DNA of 11,543 bases from Acidobacteriaceae bacterium (GCA_025929125.1 JAICMT010000017.1:1-11543), one strand, 5' to 3'; shown: positions 1 through 7,788, counted from the stretch's first letter. Translations and numbers: made by a program. Notes: generated by a model from the sequence alone, not told the origin.

Positions 1-1
1 C

Positions 2-166
2 GTTCTTACTCCTGAGACCGTCTCTGCTATTCGCGCAAACAGCAAGATCACCTTTGTACAGACGAAGTTCGGCGGCCATTGCGCCTTCCTAGCCAGTCCG
101 GCGCATGATTACGACGGCTACTGGGCCGAATCCACATTGCTCCGGTTCATCCTCGCTCACGCCTAA
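2..166 (+). CDS. YheT-like alpha/beta hydrolase, C-terminal fragment (5' end outside window)
   Basis: An open frame enters at base 2 and stops at TAA 164-166, giving the last 54 residues of a protein. The fragment contains Phe-Gly-Gly-His-Cys-Ala-Phe around residues 23-29 and a following Tyr-Trp-Ala-Glu. This pattern is typical of the C-terminal end of the YheT/COG0429 branch of alpha/beta hydrolases, where the His of GGHCGF is the catalytic histidine of the Ser-Asp-His triad. The nucleophile elbow and acid residue would lie upstream, outside the window. The substrate is unknown; members are annotated as predicted esterases or hydrolases. It is co-oriented with the hypothetical gene 70 bp downstream. 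No terminator is visible after the stop. The family call rests on one motif and general length, so another alpha/beta hydrolase subfamily is possible. Confidence 0.7.
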   Translation, partial: VLTPETVSAIRANSKITFVQTKFGGHCAFLASPAHDYDGYWAESTLLRFILAHA

Positions 167-236
167 GCCCCGGGGGATGCTCGCGCTAGTCAGCCGATCC
201 CACACTGTTGCTGGATGCGGGCCTTTATCATGAAGC

Positions 237-824
237 ATGCTCACCGACTGGTCCGCGCTGTGTTCTCCAGAGGACCCGCTTCTGGTAGTGCCGTGGAGTG
301 ATCCAGCCGGTAAGCTCTCCTGGGTCGATCTGCGCGCCAATCCCTATGATTTCGATTTGATTCCGGAGGCCGTTCAATATCCCGCTCTGCTGCAGGCGCT
401 TCGCGCACTCAACGCAACTCGCTCGCCCGTCTTCACAGCCAAATGCGATGTGTGGTCGTTAGCAGAGGAAGAACTCGCAAATCTCCACCTCGAAATGGGG
501 ACTGAGGAGGCAGAGTCCCTCGCGGGCATCGGCAGCTATATCGATCTTGTCTGGCGAGAACGGAGTACCTTTGCCTCGGCCGCTCAGCAACAGCAGTGGA
601 TCGGTCGTTTGCTTCGCCTGGCTGTGTCGCTGGAGCACCCCACTGCCGCAGTGGAATGCATCCTGCGTCCCGCACTCTTAGATCTAGAGCAGCCCCAGGA
701 AGGTTACGCCGTCAGCCTTTATGTCAAAGCGCTCGGTTCCGATCGCGATGGAGCGCTCGCGGCCTGGTCTGCTGCACTCGGAGAGGTGGTCGCGCTCATT
801 CGCTCACGTGAGTTGGCGCGATGA
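237..824 (+). CDS. Hypothetical protein, 195 aa
   Basis: This open frame starts at ATG 237, the first possible in-frame start because TGA at 231-233 closes the frame upstream, and ends at TGA 822-824. I do not recognise a named family. The product is acidic, soluble-looking and rich in Leu, Ala and Glu, with no signal peptide or membrane segment. The middle and C-terminal parts (about residues 75-195) look mainly helical, with a Trp-rich stretch around residues 100-125 (LVWRER, QQQQWIGRLLRLA). A clear Shine-Dalgarno site is not seen. It is the longest frame in this stretch, is co-directional with the hydrolase fragment 70 bp upstream, and its end lies only 4 bp from the stop of the convergent GGDEF-EAL gene. 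I judge it a real gene on length, composition and its fit between flanking genes; the function is unknown. Confidence 0.7.
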   Translation: MLTDWSALCSPEDPLLVVPWSDPAGKLSWVDLRANPYDFDLIPEAVQYPALLQALRALNATRSPVFTAKCDVWSLAEEELANLHLEMGTEEAESLAGIGSYIDLVWRERSTFASAAQQQQWIGRLLRLAVSLEHPTAAVECILRPALLDLEQPQEGYAVSLYVKALGSDRDGALAAWSAALGEVVALIRSRELAR

Positions 825-828
825 CACT

Positions 829-3465
829 CTAAGCGAAGGCTGTCGTTGAATCGGCTGGCCGACGGTCATTAATGATTCGTGCGACTCGAATCAACTGGTC
901 CGCCGGAACCGCCCCTGCAAAGTAGAATCCCTGAGCCTCGTCGCAGCTTCGATTCAGCAGGAAGTCGAGCTGGCCATTTGTCTCCACTCCTTCTGCGACG
1001 ACTTTGAGGTTCAGTCCATGGGCCATGGAGATGATCGCGCGAACAATCGCCGCGGCATTTTGATCTTCGGTGGACCGGCGCACGAAACTGCGATCGATCT
1101 TCAAACGATCCACCTCATACTGTAATAGGTAGGAGAAGCTGGAGAAGCCGGTTCCGAAGTCGTCGATTGCAATCTTCACGCCCAGGCTGCGCAATTGCAT
1201 GAGCGTTTCGGTGGTAGTGGTTGAGGTTGACATCAGCGTCTGCTCGGTGATTTCAAACTCGAGGCACTGCGGCGGCAAGCCAGAATCCTTCAGGGCAGCA
1301 GCGACCTGCGACACCAGGTTCTTCTGTCTGAACTGCCTCGGCGATAGATTCACCGCAATCATCAGTTCTCGTCCCAGCTGCTGCTGCAGTTCCTTCCCTT
1401 CGTGGCACGCCATCCGGATCGTCCATTCTCCAATCGGAAGGATCATGCCCGTAGCCTCGGCAAGAGGAATAAAGTGCGAGGGCGGCACGGACCCGCGCTT
1501 GGGGTGATTCCAGCGGAGCAGAGCCTCCACGCCGATCACCTCACCCGTCAGGCAGGAGACTTGCGGCTGATACTCGAGCGAAAGCTCACCATTCACCATG
1601 GCATGGCGCAGGTCGTGCTCGAACTCGATCTTGTCTGCCGTGGCGACCACCATGCCCTCATTGAAGATATGGAAGGCATTGCGGCCTGACTCCTTCGCCT
1701 CGTACAGAGCAGCGTCCGCGTTCTTCAGCAGCGTATCTGCATCGGGCGCGCAATCGGGAAAGATACACAGCCCGACGCTCACCGTAACGTTCACCTCACG
1801 GTTGCCTAGCATGGTCGGCGTCGAAACCTTCTGGATGATGTTTTCTGCGCAGCGTTCGGCATCCCTCTCGTCCCGAAACTCAGGCATGATGATCACAAAC
1901 TCATCGCCACCCATGCGGGCAACCGTATCGGTCTGGCGCACCGCAGAACACAACTTCTTGGCTACGATGTCCAGCAGCGAATCTCCCGCTGTATGCCCCA
2001 AGGAGTCATTAATGCGTTTGAAGTAGTCTATGTCCACCATCAGCACTGCAACCTTGTGGTGGTTTCGCTTGGCCCGTTGGATTGACTGCCGCATCCGGTC
2101 GTCCAGCAACACGCGGTTGGGGAGTCCGGTCAGTGGATCATGATGCGCGAGGTGGTTTACATACTCCGTCAGTTTCTTCCGCTCGGTGATGTCGAACGCG
2201 ATTCCCAGATATCCCGCGATCTTGTCGCCCTTCGATTTCAGAGCGGTCATGGCAAGATTGACCCAGATGCGCGATCCATCCTTGCGGATATAACTCCACT
2301 CGTGCTCGTCGGTCTGCCCGTGCCGGGGGCGGGCGATAAGGGATCCAAATCCGGCCTGCACCGGCTCCTGCAGGTCTCTGCTTAATTGCACTGCCCTCGC
2401 GCTCATCTCTGCCGGATCATGCAACATGACGACCGAGTGCTGCCCGATCAACTCGTGTTTTCTGTAATGGGTCAGAGTCTCGGCTGCCGGATTCATGGCC
2501 GTTACAGTGCCGGCTGGATCCGTCGCGATAATACTGAACGGCGCGTTCTCGATCATCGATTGCGTGAACTCGTGCAATCGCGCGATCTCCCGCAACCGGC
2601 CTCTCTCTTTCGTCACATCCCGGCTCGTTAGAGCGATGCCATCCCTCAGCTTAACCGCCTGGGTCACAATCCATCGCGACCCCCCCGGCGATTGCTTCAT
2701 CTCCACCTCTTCGGTGGAAGGAACAGCCGTCAGTACCACCTGCCGATACTGCTCCAGCACTCTGGCGAGGTCGCTGGCGGGCAGCACCTCGGTCAAGGTC
2801 TTTTCTATTAACTCATTCCGAGGCTTGCCAAGTTGCTTCTCTCCGTTCGCGTTCACGTATGTGAGCCGGAAATCGACGATATTCCTGGCCGCGTCCCGCA
2901 CACTGTCCATGATGTAGAAGGCATCCAGACTGCTTTCGGCCGCTACTTCGAATTTCTCGTGTTCAGTGTTGGCTGCCATTACCGCGCGCAACATCGCACG
3001 CAAGTAGGGATACAGCACTGCGACCCCCATCGCTACGATCACGGACGCTGCAGCTCTGACCATTTCTAGATGGGGTCCAAGCCAGCCAAGTGGGACCCAC
3101 AGAGCATATCCGAGCACTCGCTCTACGCCAAAACAGACGATGAACAAACCCAGGATGTAGGTTGTCATCCCGAAGGGGACTCGGTCGCGCAGCCGGTACG
3201 CCAGCCTGGCAATCAAAACGCAGGCGCATGCACAGGTCAGCCATGCAAGGATGTCAGCGACCAGGGAATAGATCAGTGCCCGATGCCCCAACTGTTTCCA
3301 AGGACCCTCGGCGGTGTCGGAGGTGAGAAAGCGCAGCACAGCACTGGGGCTCGGCCCAGTGAGCAGGATGAGTGCCGCCGGTGCAAAAACAGCGAATGAG
3401 ATCGCCGCCTTCATCCGTGATGGCAGAAATTGCTTAAGCAACGCAGCGCTCCCGACTACCGTCAT
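829..3465 (-). CDS. Membrane-bound PAS-GGDEF-EAL cyclic-di-GMP turnover protein
   Basis: This 878-residue protein can both make and degrade c-di-GMP. Residues 1-165 hold about four hydrophobic segments (near 20-37, 64-90, 100-125, 135-156). Two PAS-like regions follow (about 170-285, and 298-428 ending in a PAC-like GYLGIAFDITERK). The GGDEF domain spans about 432-600 with intact GGDEF (519-523) and an inhibitory-site RQTD (510-513) five residues upstream. The EAL domain spans about 610-865 and keeps EAL (647-649), N706, E738, D768-D769, K789, E825 and Q845, the usual metal and catalytic positions. Both activities therefore look possible. The ATG start at 3465 has a GGTGA-like site 4-5 nt upstream; Met18 is an alternative. 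It lies 162 bp downstream of ftsA and probably has its own promoter. The N-terminal region resembles ethylene-receptor-type sensors but lacks the usual copper ligands. Domain calls are firm; the signal sensed is unknown. Confidence 0.95.
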   Translation of the reverse strand: MTVVGSAALLKQFLPSRMKAAISFAVFAPAALILLTGPSPSAVLRFLTSDTAEGPWKQLGHRALIYSLVADILAWLTCACACVLIARLAYRLRDRVPFGMTTYILGLFIVCFGVERVLGYALWVPLGWLGPHLEMVRAAASVIVAMGVAVLYPYLRAMLRAVMAANTEHEKFEVAAESSLDAFYIMDSVRDAARNIVDFRLTYVNANGEKQLGKPRNELIEKTLTEVLPASDLARVLEQYRQVVLTAVPSTEEVEMKQSPGGSRWIVTQAVKLRDGIALTSRDVTKERGRLREIARLHEFTQSMIENAPFSIIATDPAGTVTAMNPAAETLTHYRKHELIGQHSVVMLHDPAEMSARAVQLSRDLQEPVQAGFGSLIARPRHGQTDEHEWSYIRKDGSRIWVNLAMTALKSKGDKIAGYLGIAFDITERKKLTEYVNHLAHHDPLTGLPNRVLLDDRMRQSIQRAKRNHHKVAVLMVDIDYFKRINDSLGHTAGDSLLDIVAKKLCSAVRQTDTVARMGGDEFVIIMPEFRDERDAERCAENIIQKVSTPTMLGNREVNVTVSVGLCIFPDCAPDADTLLKNADAALYEAKESGRNAFHIFNEGMVVATADKIEFEHDLRHAMVNGELSLEYQPQVSCLTGEVIGVEALLRWNHPKRGSVPPSHFIPLAEATGMILPIGEWTIRMACHEGKELQQQLGRELMIAVNLSPRQFRQKNLVSQVAAALKDSGLPPQCLEFEITEQTLMSTSTTTTETLMQLRSLGVKIAIDDFGTGFSSFSYLLQYEVDRLKIDRSFVRRSTEDQNAAAIVRAIISMAHGLNLKVVAEGVETNGQLDFLLNRSCDEAQGFYFAGAVPADQLIRVARIINDRRPADSTTAFA

Positions 3466-3535
3466 GGATCACCGGCAACGAAGCTCTGCGCGAACCGGAG
3501 AACACCTAATCAAGATACTGATGAAATGGGGGCTT

Positions 3536-3548
3536 TTCTACAGTAGAA
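3536..3548. promoter_or_regulatory. 13-bp palindrome upstream of the GGDEF-EAL gene, possible operator
   Basis: The sequence TTCTACAGTAGAA is a perfect inverted repeat with 6-base arms around one central base. It lies about 70 bp upstream of the GGDEF-EAL start, within the 162-bp spacer after ftsA. Its symmetry and position would suit a dimeric regulator, but I cannot match it to a known binding site, and a single short palindrome can arise by chance. Confidence 0.3.
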
Positions 3549-3569
3549 GTCGAAATGTGACTAGTTTGC

Positions 3570-3580
3570 CCGGCAGCCGG
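3570..3580. repeat. 11-bp GC-rich palindrome downstream of ftsA
   Basis: CCGGCAGCCGG is a perfect inverted repeat (5-base arms, one central base) about 50 bp beyond the ftsA stop. As RNA on the minus strand it could form a very small hairpin, but no T-run follows, so it is not a convincing terminator. The rest of the 3466-3627 spacer holds no gene or clear promoter that I can support. Confidence 0.25.
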
Positions 3581-3627
3581 TCATCTGTACCCAAGATGCG
3601 TTCGATCCTCTGCCCATTGGTAACCGC

Positions 3628-4869
3628 TCAGTAGCTGCCTGCAAAGATTGCCTTTAGCTTCGAACGCAGCCCTTGCTCCTCGCTTGCCCGGCGTACCTGG
3701 GTCCTGTGGGTGTAAAGCAGCATGCCAATGGCCGCCGAGAACTCAGGGGAGACCAGTTCCTCCGGCATCCGCGAGAGCGGCACCGGCATACCCACGCGGG
3801 ATGGAACCCGCAGCAGGCTCTCGGCATTGTCCAGCAGCCCTGCGATACGAGAGCCACCCCCGGTCAGCACGCAGCCAGCGCCCAGCGCCTCCAGCACGCC
3901 ACCCTGCCTCAGGTTATCTCGCAGCATGGTGAAAAGCTCCCGCGCGCGTGGCTCCAGAATCTCCGCCAGAAATCGTTGACGCACAATTCGGCTGGTGCCT
4001 CCGCCCGCATTCAATGAGCCTACAGCGAGATTCGAACCGATCTCTATCTCGTTGGACTGCGGCACAGCAGTCACAACACAGTTTCCGTAAATGCACTTTA
4101 GCTCTTCAGCTTCTTCAACTGAGACGTGCAGACCCACGGCAAGGTCGTTGGTGAAGTGGTCCCCGCCAATCGGCAGCACCGCGGTGTGAGCAATCGATCC
4201 CTCAAAGAACACTGCTAACTCGGTCGTGCTGGATCCGATATCCGCGACGCACACCCCCAGCTCCCGTTCATCGGCCGAGAGCACCGCTTCCGCCGCGGCA
4301 ATGCCCTCGTAGATGGTGTCGGTGACCTCAAGGCCCGCCCGGTTGGTGCAAGTCACCACACTTTGGGCGATGCCTCCCGAACACGTGGACAGATGCAGGT
4401 TCACCTCAAGCTTGTTTCCAACCATTCCAATCGGGTCGTGAATCCCACCCTGATCGTCCAGAATGAACTCCTGGGGCAGCAGGTGCAGCACCTCGCGATC
4501 CGGCGGTAGCGCAACCGAGCGCGCACGGTCCACCGCAGCCCGCACCTCTTCCCGCGTAATCTCGCGCATCCGGCTGCCCATCGAGATTCCACCGCGGCTA
4601 TTAACGCCGCGAACATGGCTTCCACCCACTCCTACTACGGCTGTTTCAATTGGCGCCCGCGCGCCGCGTTCCGCCGCCAGGGCAGCGCGATTGATCGCAT
4701 CCGCGGCCGGTCCCAGCTCCGCAATCAGGCCTTTTCGCATCCCCCTCGCGGCCTCGATTCCGTGCGACCGGTACCGCAGCACGCCATCCTGCAGCTCTGC
4801 TACCAACACGCAAATTTTGCTGCTGCCTGCATCGACAACCGTAATCAGGCTCTCCTGCTTGACGTTCAT
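3628..4869 (-). CDS. ftsA: Cell division protein FtsA
   Basis: FtsA is the actin-like ATPase that anchors FtsZ filaments to the inner face of the membrane and recruits later divisome proteins. The 413-residue product has the usual family length. It starts with the phosphate-1 loop (ITVVDAGSSKICVLVAE, residues 9-25). It continues through the FtsA-specific 1C region (about 85-165, including the MVGNKLEVNLHL stretch), phosphate 2 (VADIGSSTTELAVF, 208-221) and the adenosine loop (VLTGGGSRIAG, 334-344). It ends in a basic amphipathic tail (LRSKLKAIFAGSY) like the FtsA membrane-targeting helix. I chose ATG 4869 because its ATGA overlaps the ftsQ stop, which suggests translational coupling, and because homology begins there; the frame stays open 52 codons further upstream inside ftsQ, but that part lacks FtsA character. 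ftsZ does not follow it. Confidence 0.97.
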   Translation of the reverse strand: MNVKQESLITVVDAGSSKICVLVAELQDGVLRYRSHGIEAARGMRKGLIAELGPAADAINRAALAAERGARAPIETAVVGVGGSHVRGVNSRGGISMGSRMREITREEVRAAVDRARSVALPPDREVLHLLPQEFILDDQGGIHDPIGMVGNKLEVNLHLSTCSGGIAQSVVTCTNRAGLEVTDTIYEGIAAAEAVLSADERELGVCVADIGSSTTELAVFFEGSIAHTAVLPIGGDHFTNDLAVGLHVSVEEAEELKCIYGNCVVTAVPQSNEIEIGSNLAVGSLNAGGGTSRIVRQRFLAEILEPRARELFTMLRDNLRQGGVLEALGAGCVLTGGGSRIAGLLDNAESLLRVPSRVGMPVPLSRMPEELVSPEFSAAIGMLLYTHRTQVRRASEEQGLRSKLKAIFAGSY

Positions 4870-6083
4870 CGCGCGGCTCCATGGGCGGCCCGCTTGGCCT
4901 TGCCAGTAGCTTTTAGGGGGAGCTTGTGGCGCGGCAGCGGTTTTGACTTGTTGATTCCGTGTAGAGCCGGGATGACCGCCGGGGTCTCCACAGTTGCCGT
5001 TGCCGCCTCGGGTGCGGCCGTACACGGCTCCAGCACCACCTGCTGCTCATACCGCATATCCACTGAAGCCAGCCGCGGACATTGTGTCTTCCACTCAGCG
5101 AGGTGCTGCTGGTACTGGTGATAGCGCTCCAGGTATTTATTAGAGCCAAAGTGGACCAGCAGGTTCGTATGTGAGCTCGAGTCGGCCACTATTGCCTTCA
5201 CATCGTCAGGATAGGACAAGTCCACCTCACTCACCTGCTTTGAGATCCCCTCGCCGCCCGTATCCAGACTTTCCATGAACTCGAGATACAGCCTTACCCG
5301 CGCGGATCGCGTGGAGAGCGGATCGTCAGGTGAAATTCCGGTGAGCACCGGGAAAGAATAGTGCGGCGGCGCCAGTCCGCTCTCTGGCTGCGGATCCGGT
5401 ACATCGAACAGCACGCCGTTCCTGTCCACCAGCCCGATCTTCGTGCCATTGCGCACGAATGCGACCGGTGTCCGCTCCACAATACCGACGCGGATTCGGT
5501 TTGGGAGCAGCCGCATCACGGTCGCGTGCGCAACCCAGGGCAGACTCTCAAGTTCTGCCCGGCGTTGATCCAGCGGAACGCGAAAGATGTTCCGGTCTAC
5601 ATCGCCGCCGAAGACACTCAGCAGTTGCGCGTTGGTCAGGTGACTGTTTCCGGCAATCTGGATCGCCGCTGAACTTGGGATGACAAAGTGCTCGTCTGAA
5701 AGTAGGAAGCTGCGCGCCCACATCGTGCCTCCGCCTATGGCGCCGAGGATCAACATCAGCGCTCCACCGGCGGCAACTCTGCCCCAAACCGTTCTCGGGA
5801 TCAGGCCGCCCTTCAGCGAGAGCCGCAGGCCAGGCCGGCGCTTCGAGGCAGGCGGAAATACCTCTGCCATCTCCTCGCCGTACCCGGAAGCGAAGCTTTC
5901 AACGTACGACCTGTCGCGCCGCAGCGGCATCTCGGTTACGGGCGCTCTACGTTTCAATCCCTGAACTCCGCCGTTTTTTTGGGCGCGATCCAGCTCCGGC
6001 GCATCCAGCACCGAACTGCCACGACTTGAAAACAAATTGCCTGATCGCACGGCCTGAGCAAGGTCGCGAGGAATCGCCTCCAC
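4866..6083 (-). CDS. ftsQ: Cell division protein FtsQ (POTRA domain)
   Basis: FtsQ is a bitopic membrane protein that links cytoplasmic and periplasmic divisome parts, usually together with FtsB and FtsL. The 405-residue frame has a cytoplasmic N-terminus of about 100 residues, one membrane segment (about 103-125), a POTRA domain (about 137-204) and a beta domain to about residue 355. The POTRA-to-beta junction (LPWVAHATVMRLLPNRIRV, 181-199, then ERTPVAF) matches the family pattern of PWV...P..L.V.V.ER.PVA. After this comes an extra tail of about 50 residues rich in Ala, Pro and Lys (354-405). The start is GTG at 6083, with only a weak GGGA-type site upstream; Met52 (5930) or Met72 (5870) would give more typical lengths, so the true start is uncertain. 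Its stop overlaps the ftsA start by ATGA, and it lies 73 bp after murC. Confidence 0.93.
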   Translation of the reverse strand: MEAIPRDLAQAVRSGNLFSSRGSSVLDAPELDRAQKNGGVQGLKRRAPVTEMPLRRDRSYVESFASGYGEEMAEVFPPASKRRPGLRLSLKGGLIPRTVWGRVAAGGALMLILGAIGGGTMWARSFLLSDEHFVIPSSAAIQIAGNSHLTNAQLLSVFGGDVDRNIFRVPLDQRRAELESLPWVAHATVMRLLPNRIRVGIVERTPVAFVRNGTKIGLVDRNGVLFDVPDPQPESGLAPPHYSFPVLTGISPDDPLSTRSARVRLYLEFMESLDTGGEGISKQVSEVDLSYPDDVKAIVADSSSHTNLLVHFGSNKYLERYHQYQQHLAEWKTQCPRLASVDMRYEQQVVLEPCTAAPEAATATVETPAVIPALHGINKSKPLPRHKLPLKATGKAKRAAHGAAR

Positions 6084-6118
6084 AGATCATATCCCGCACC
6101 CGTGCACCCGCCTACAAA

Positions 6119-6147
6119 GTTGCTCCGGGACGTACCCTTTCAGCAAC
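6119..6147 (-). other. Possible stem-loop between murC and ftsQ
   Basis: On the minus strand GTTGCT (6147-6142) can pair with AGCAAC (6124-6119), with an inner GGG/CCC pairing, and a short TTT follows. It sits in the 73-bp murC-ftsQ gap. The interrupted stem and short T-run make it at most a weak attenuator or RNA-processing site; chance is not excluded. Confidence 0.25.
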
Positions 6148-6156
6148 TCACCTAGC

Positions 6157-7578
6157 CTATTCCCGCTCTAGCGCGCCCAGAACCATCGGCCCCGCCTGGG
6201 AGATACTGCCCGCACCCATCGTCAGTACAACGTCTCCCGGGCGTGCCACCTTTGCGATCTCCTCCGCCCCCACCTGCATGGATTCCGCGTAGCCGACTCC
6301 GTCCGTAATCTTCCTTGTCTTGCGAATTGCATTTACCAGACTGTGCGCGTCCACTCCCGGGATGGGCTCCTCGCTGGCGGCATAGATGTCCAGCACCCGC
6401 AATGTGTCGGCACCCGAAAACGATTGCGCAAACTCCGGCTGCAGGTCTCTGGTTCGGGTATAGCGGTGTGGCTGGAAGAGCACATGGACGCGGCTGTAGC
6501 CGGCATCCCGCGCCGCCCGCAGCGTGGCTTCAATCTCCGTAGGGTGATGCCCATAGTCGTCCACTACGGTCACCCCTCGAACCACTCCGCGGACCTGGAA
6601 CCGACGGTCCACTCCGCGAAAACTCTCCAGGCCGCGGGCAATCCCGTCGGGCGGCACTCCCACCTGCACTCCGACCGCCACTGCCGCCGTAGCATTCAGC
6701 ACGTTGTGCCGTCCCGGCACATGCAGCGAGAAAGGTCCGAGCACCAGGCCCTTGTAATTCACCTCGAACCGCCAGTGCACCTTCCGGTTCGTCTTTGGGT
6801 TGTCAATCAACTGCAGCCGAAAATCCGCTCGCTCTGACTCGCCGTACGTGTAGACCCGTCGATGCACACGCTCCAGGACCGCTCTGAGAGCCGGATTGTC
6901 GAGACATGCGGTGGTCGCACCATAAAAAGGAACCCGGTCCATGAACTCCACAAATGCGTCTTCTACATCCGCCATATCCCGGTAGCAGTCCATGTGCTCG
7001 CGGTCCAGGTTCGTCACCACAGCCAGAACCGGCGACAGTTTCAGGAACGAACGATCACTCTCATCCGCCTCCGCCACCAGGTACTGCGACGACCCCAGCC
7101 GCGCATTGGAACCGAGCGCATCCACACGCCCGCCGACCACTACGGTGGGGTCCAGATTTCCTTCGCCGCCCCCGGCGCTCAGAACAGCCGCCACTAACGA
7201 CGTAGTGGTTGTCTTTCCATGCATTCCCGCAATCGCGATGCCGTACTTCAGGCGCATCAGCTCTGCCAGCATCTCCGCCCGCTGGATCACAGGAACCTTG
7301 CGCGCCTTAGCTTCCAGCACCTCCGGGTTGCTCAGCGGAACCGCCGAGCTTGTGACCACCACGTCCGCCGCCGCATTGCCCGCGGCGTGCCCCTCATAGA
7401 TGACTGCGCCCAGTCCGGCGAGCCGGTCCGTAGCGGCTGATCGGCGAAGGTCCGAGCCCGAAACCGCATACCCCATTGTGAGCAGAATTTCCGCAATTCC
7501 GCTCATGCCCACGCCGCCGATGCCGATGAAGTGAATGCGGTGCGATGGAGCAAACAAAAAGTGACCCGGCAAGAACAT
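6157..7578 (-). CDS. murC: UDP-N-acetylmuramate--L-alanine ligase MurC
   Basis: MurC is the cytoplasmic ATP-dependent ligase that adds the first amino acid, L-alanine, to UDP-MurNAc in peptidoglycan precursor synthesis. The 473-residue protein has the family length and all hallmarks. These are the N-terminal nucleotide-sugar-binding loop (GIGGVGMSGIAE, 19-30), the ATP P-loop (GMHGKTTTT, 118-126), EADESD (170-175), NLDREHMD (190-197), GRHNVLNA (289-296) and DDYGHHPTE (340-348), followed by the C-terminal ligase domain with FQPHRYTRT. The ATG at 7578 is preceded by GAGGAGAG (7596-7589), a good ribosome-binding sequence though spaced slightly far (10-12 nt). It is the first gene of a likely murC-ftsQ-ftsA unit, because a divergent gene lies immediately upstream and murG is cut off by it. 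No missing key residue is seen. Confidence 0.98.
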   Translation of the reverse strand: MFLPGHFLFAPSHRIHFIGIGGVGMSGIAEILLTMGYAVSGSDLRRSAATDRLAGLGAVIYEGHAAGNAAADVVVTSSAVPLSNPEVLEAKARKVPVIQRAEMLAELMRLKYGIAIAGMHGKTTTTSLVAAVLSAGGGEGNLDPTVVVGGRVDALGSNARLGSSQYLVAEADESDRSFLKLSPVLAVVTNLDREHMDCYRDMADVEDAFVEFMDRVPFYGATTACLDNPALRAVLERVHRRVYTYGESERADFRLQLIDNPKTNRKVHWRFEVNYKGLVLGPFSLHVPGRHNVLNATAAVAVGVQVGVPPDGIARGLESFRGVDRRFQVRGVVRGVTVVDDYGHHPTEIEATLRAARDAGYSRVHVLFQPHRYTRTRDLQPEFAQSFSGADTLRVLDIYAASEEPIPGVDAHSLVNAIRKTRKITDGVGYAESMQVGAEEIAKVARPGDVVLTMGAGSISQAGPMVLGALERE

Positions 7579-7638
7579 CTAACGCACACTCTCCTCGGTG
7601 CTTTGTCAGTGTCCGTCCCTCCGTCGCACCCGCATTTC

Positions 7639-7647
7639 ACTCTAACA
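7639..7647 (-). promoter_or_regulatory. Candidate extended -10 promoter for murC
   Basis: On the minus strand TGTTAGAGT fits the extended -10 pattern TGnTAnAnT. Transcription would begin near 7632, giving a leader of roughly 54 nt before the murC ATG. No good -35 element lies 16-18 nt upstream. The call is by eye and weak. Confidence 0.25.
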
Positions 7648-7788
7648 GCGATCCGCCAACCGGCTGCATTCCAGGCCTAATCGGGTCCAAAGCTCCCTCC
7701 TCGGGGCCGGCTAAGTCCCAAGAGCCGCCCGGCTTTATGAATCTCGCCTCCGCAGGTGCGCGAGCGCAACGATTTAGCCAACTCCGTG

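Noticed and set aside
2970..3465. Calling the GGDEF-EAL protein a true ethylene receptor
   Set aside because: The Cys and His that bind copper in known ethylene receptors are not at their expected positions, so only a structural resemblance can be claimed.
4870..5025. Upstream extension of the ftsA frame by 52 codons
   Set aside because: It lies wholly within ftsQ, is low-complexity and lacks FtsA similarity; the ATG at 4869 overlaps the ftsQ stop as ATGA and begins the conserved FtsA sequence.
4615..5121. 168-residue plus-strand open frame opposite ftsA/ftsQ
   Set aside because: It is antisense to two strongly supported division genes, with no recognisable domain; typical high-GC shadow.
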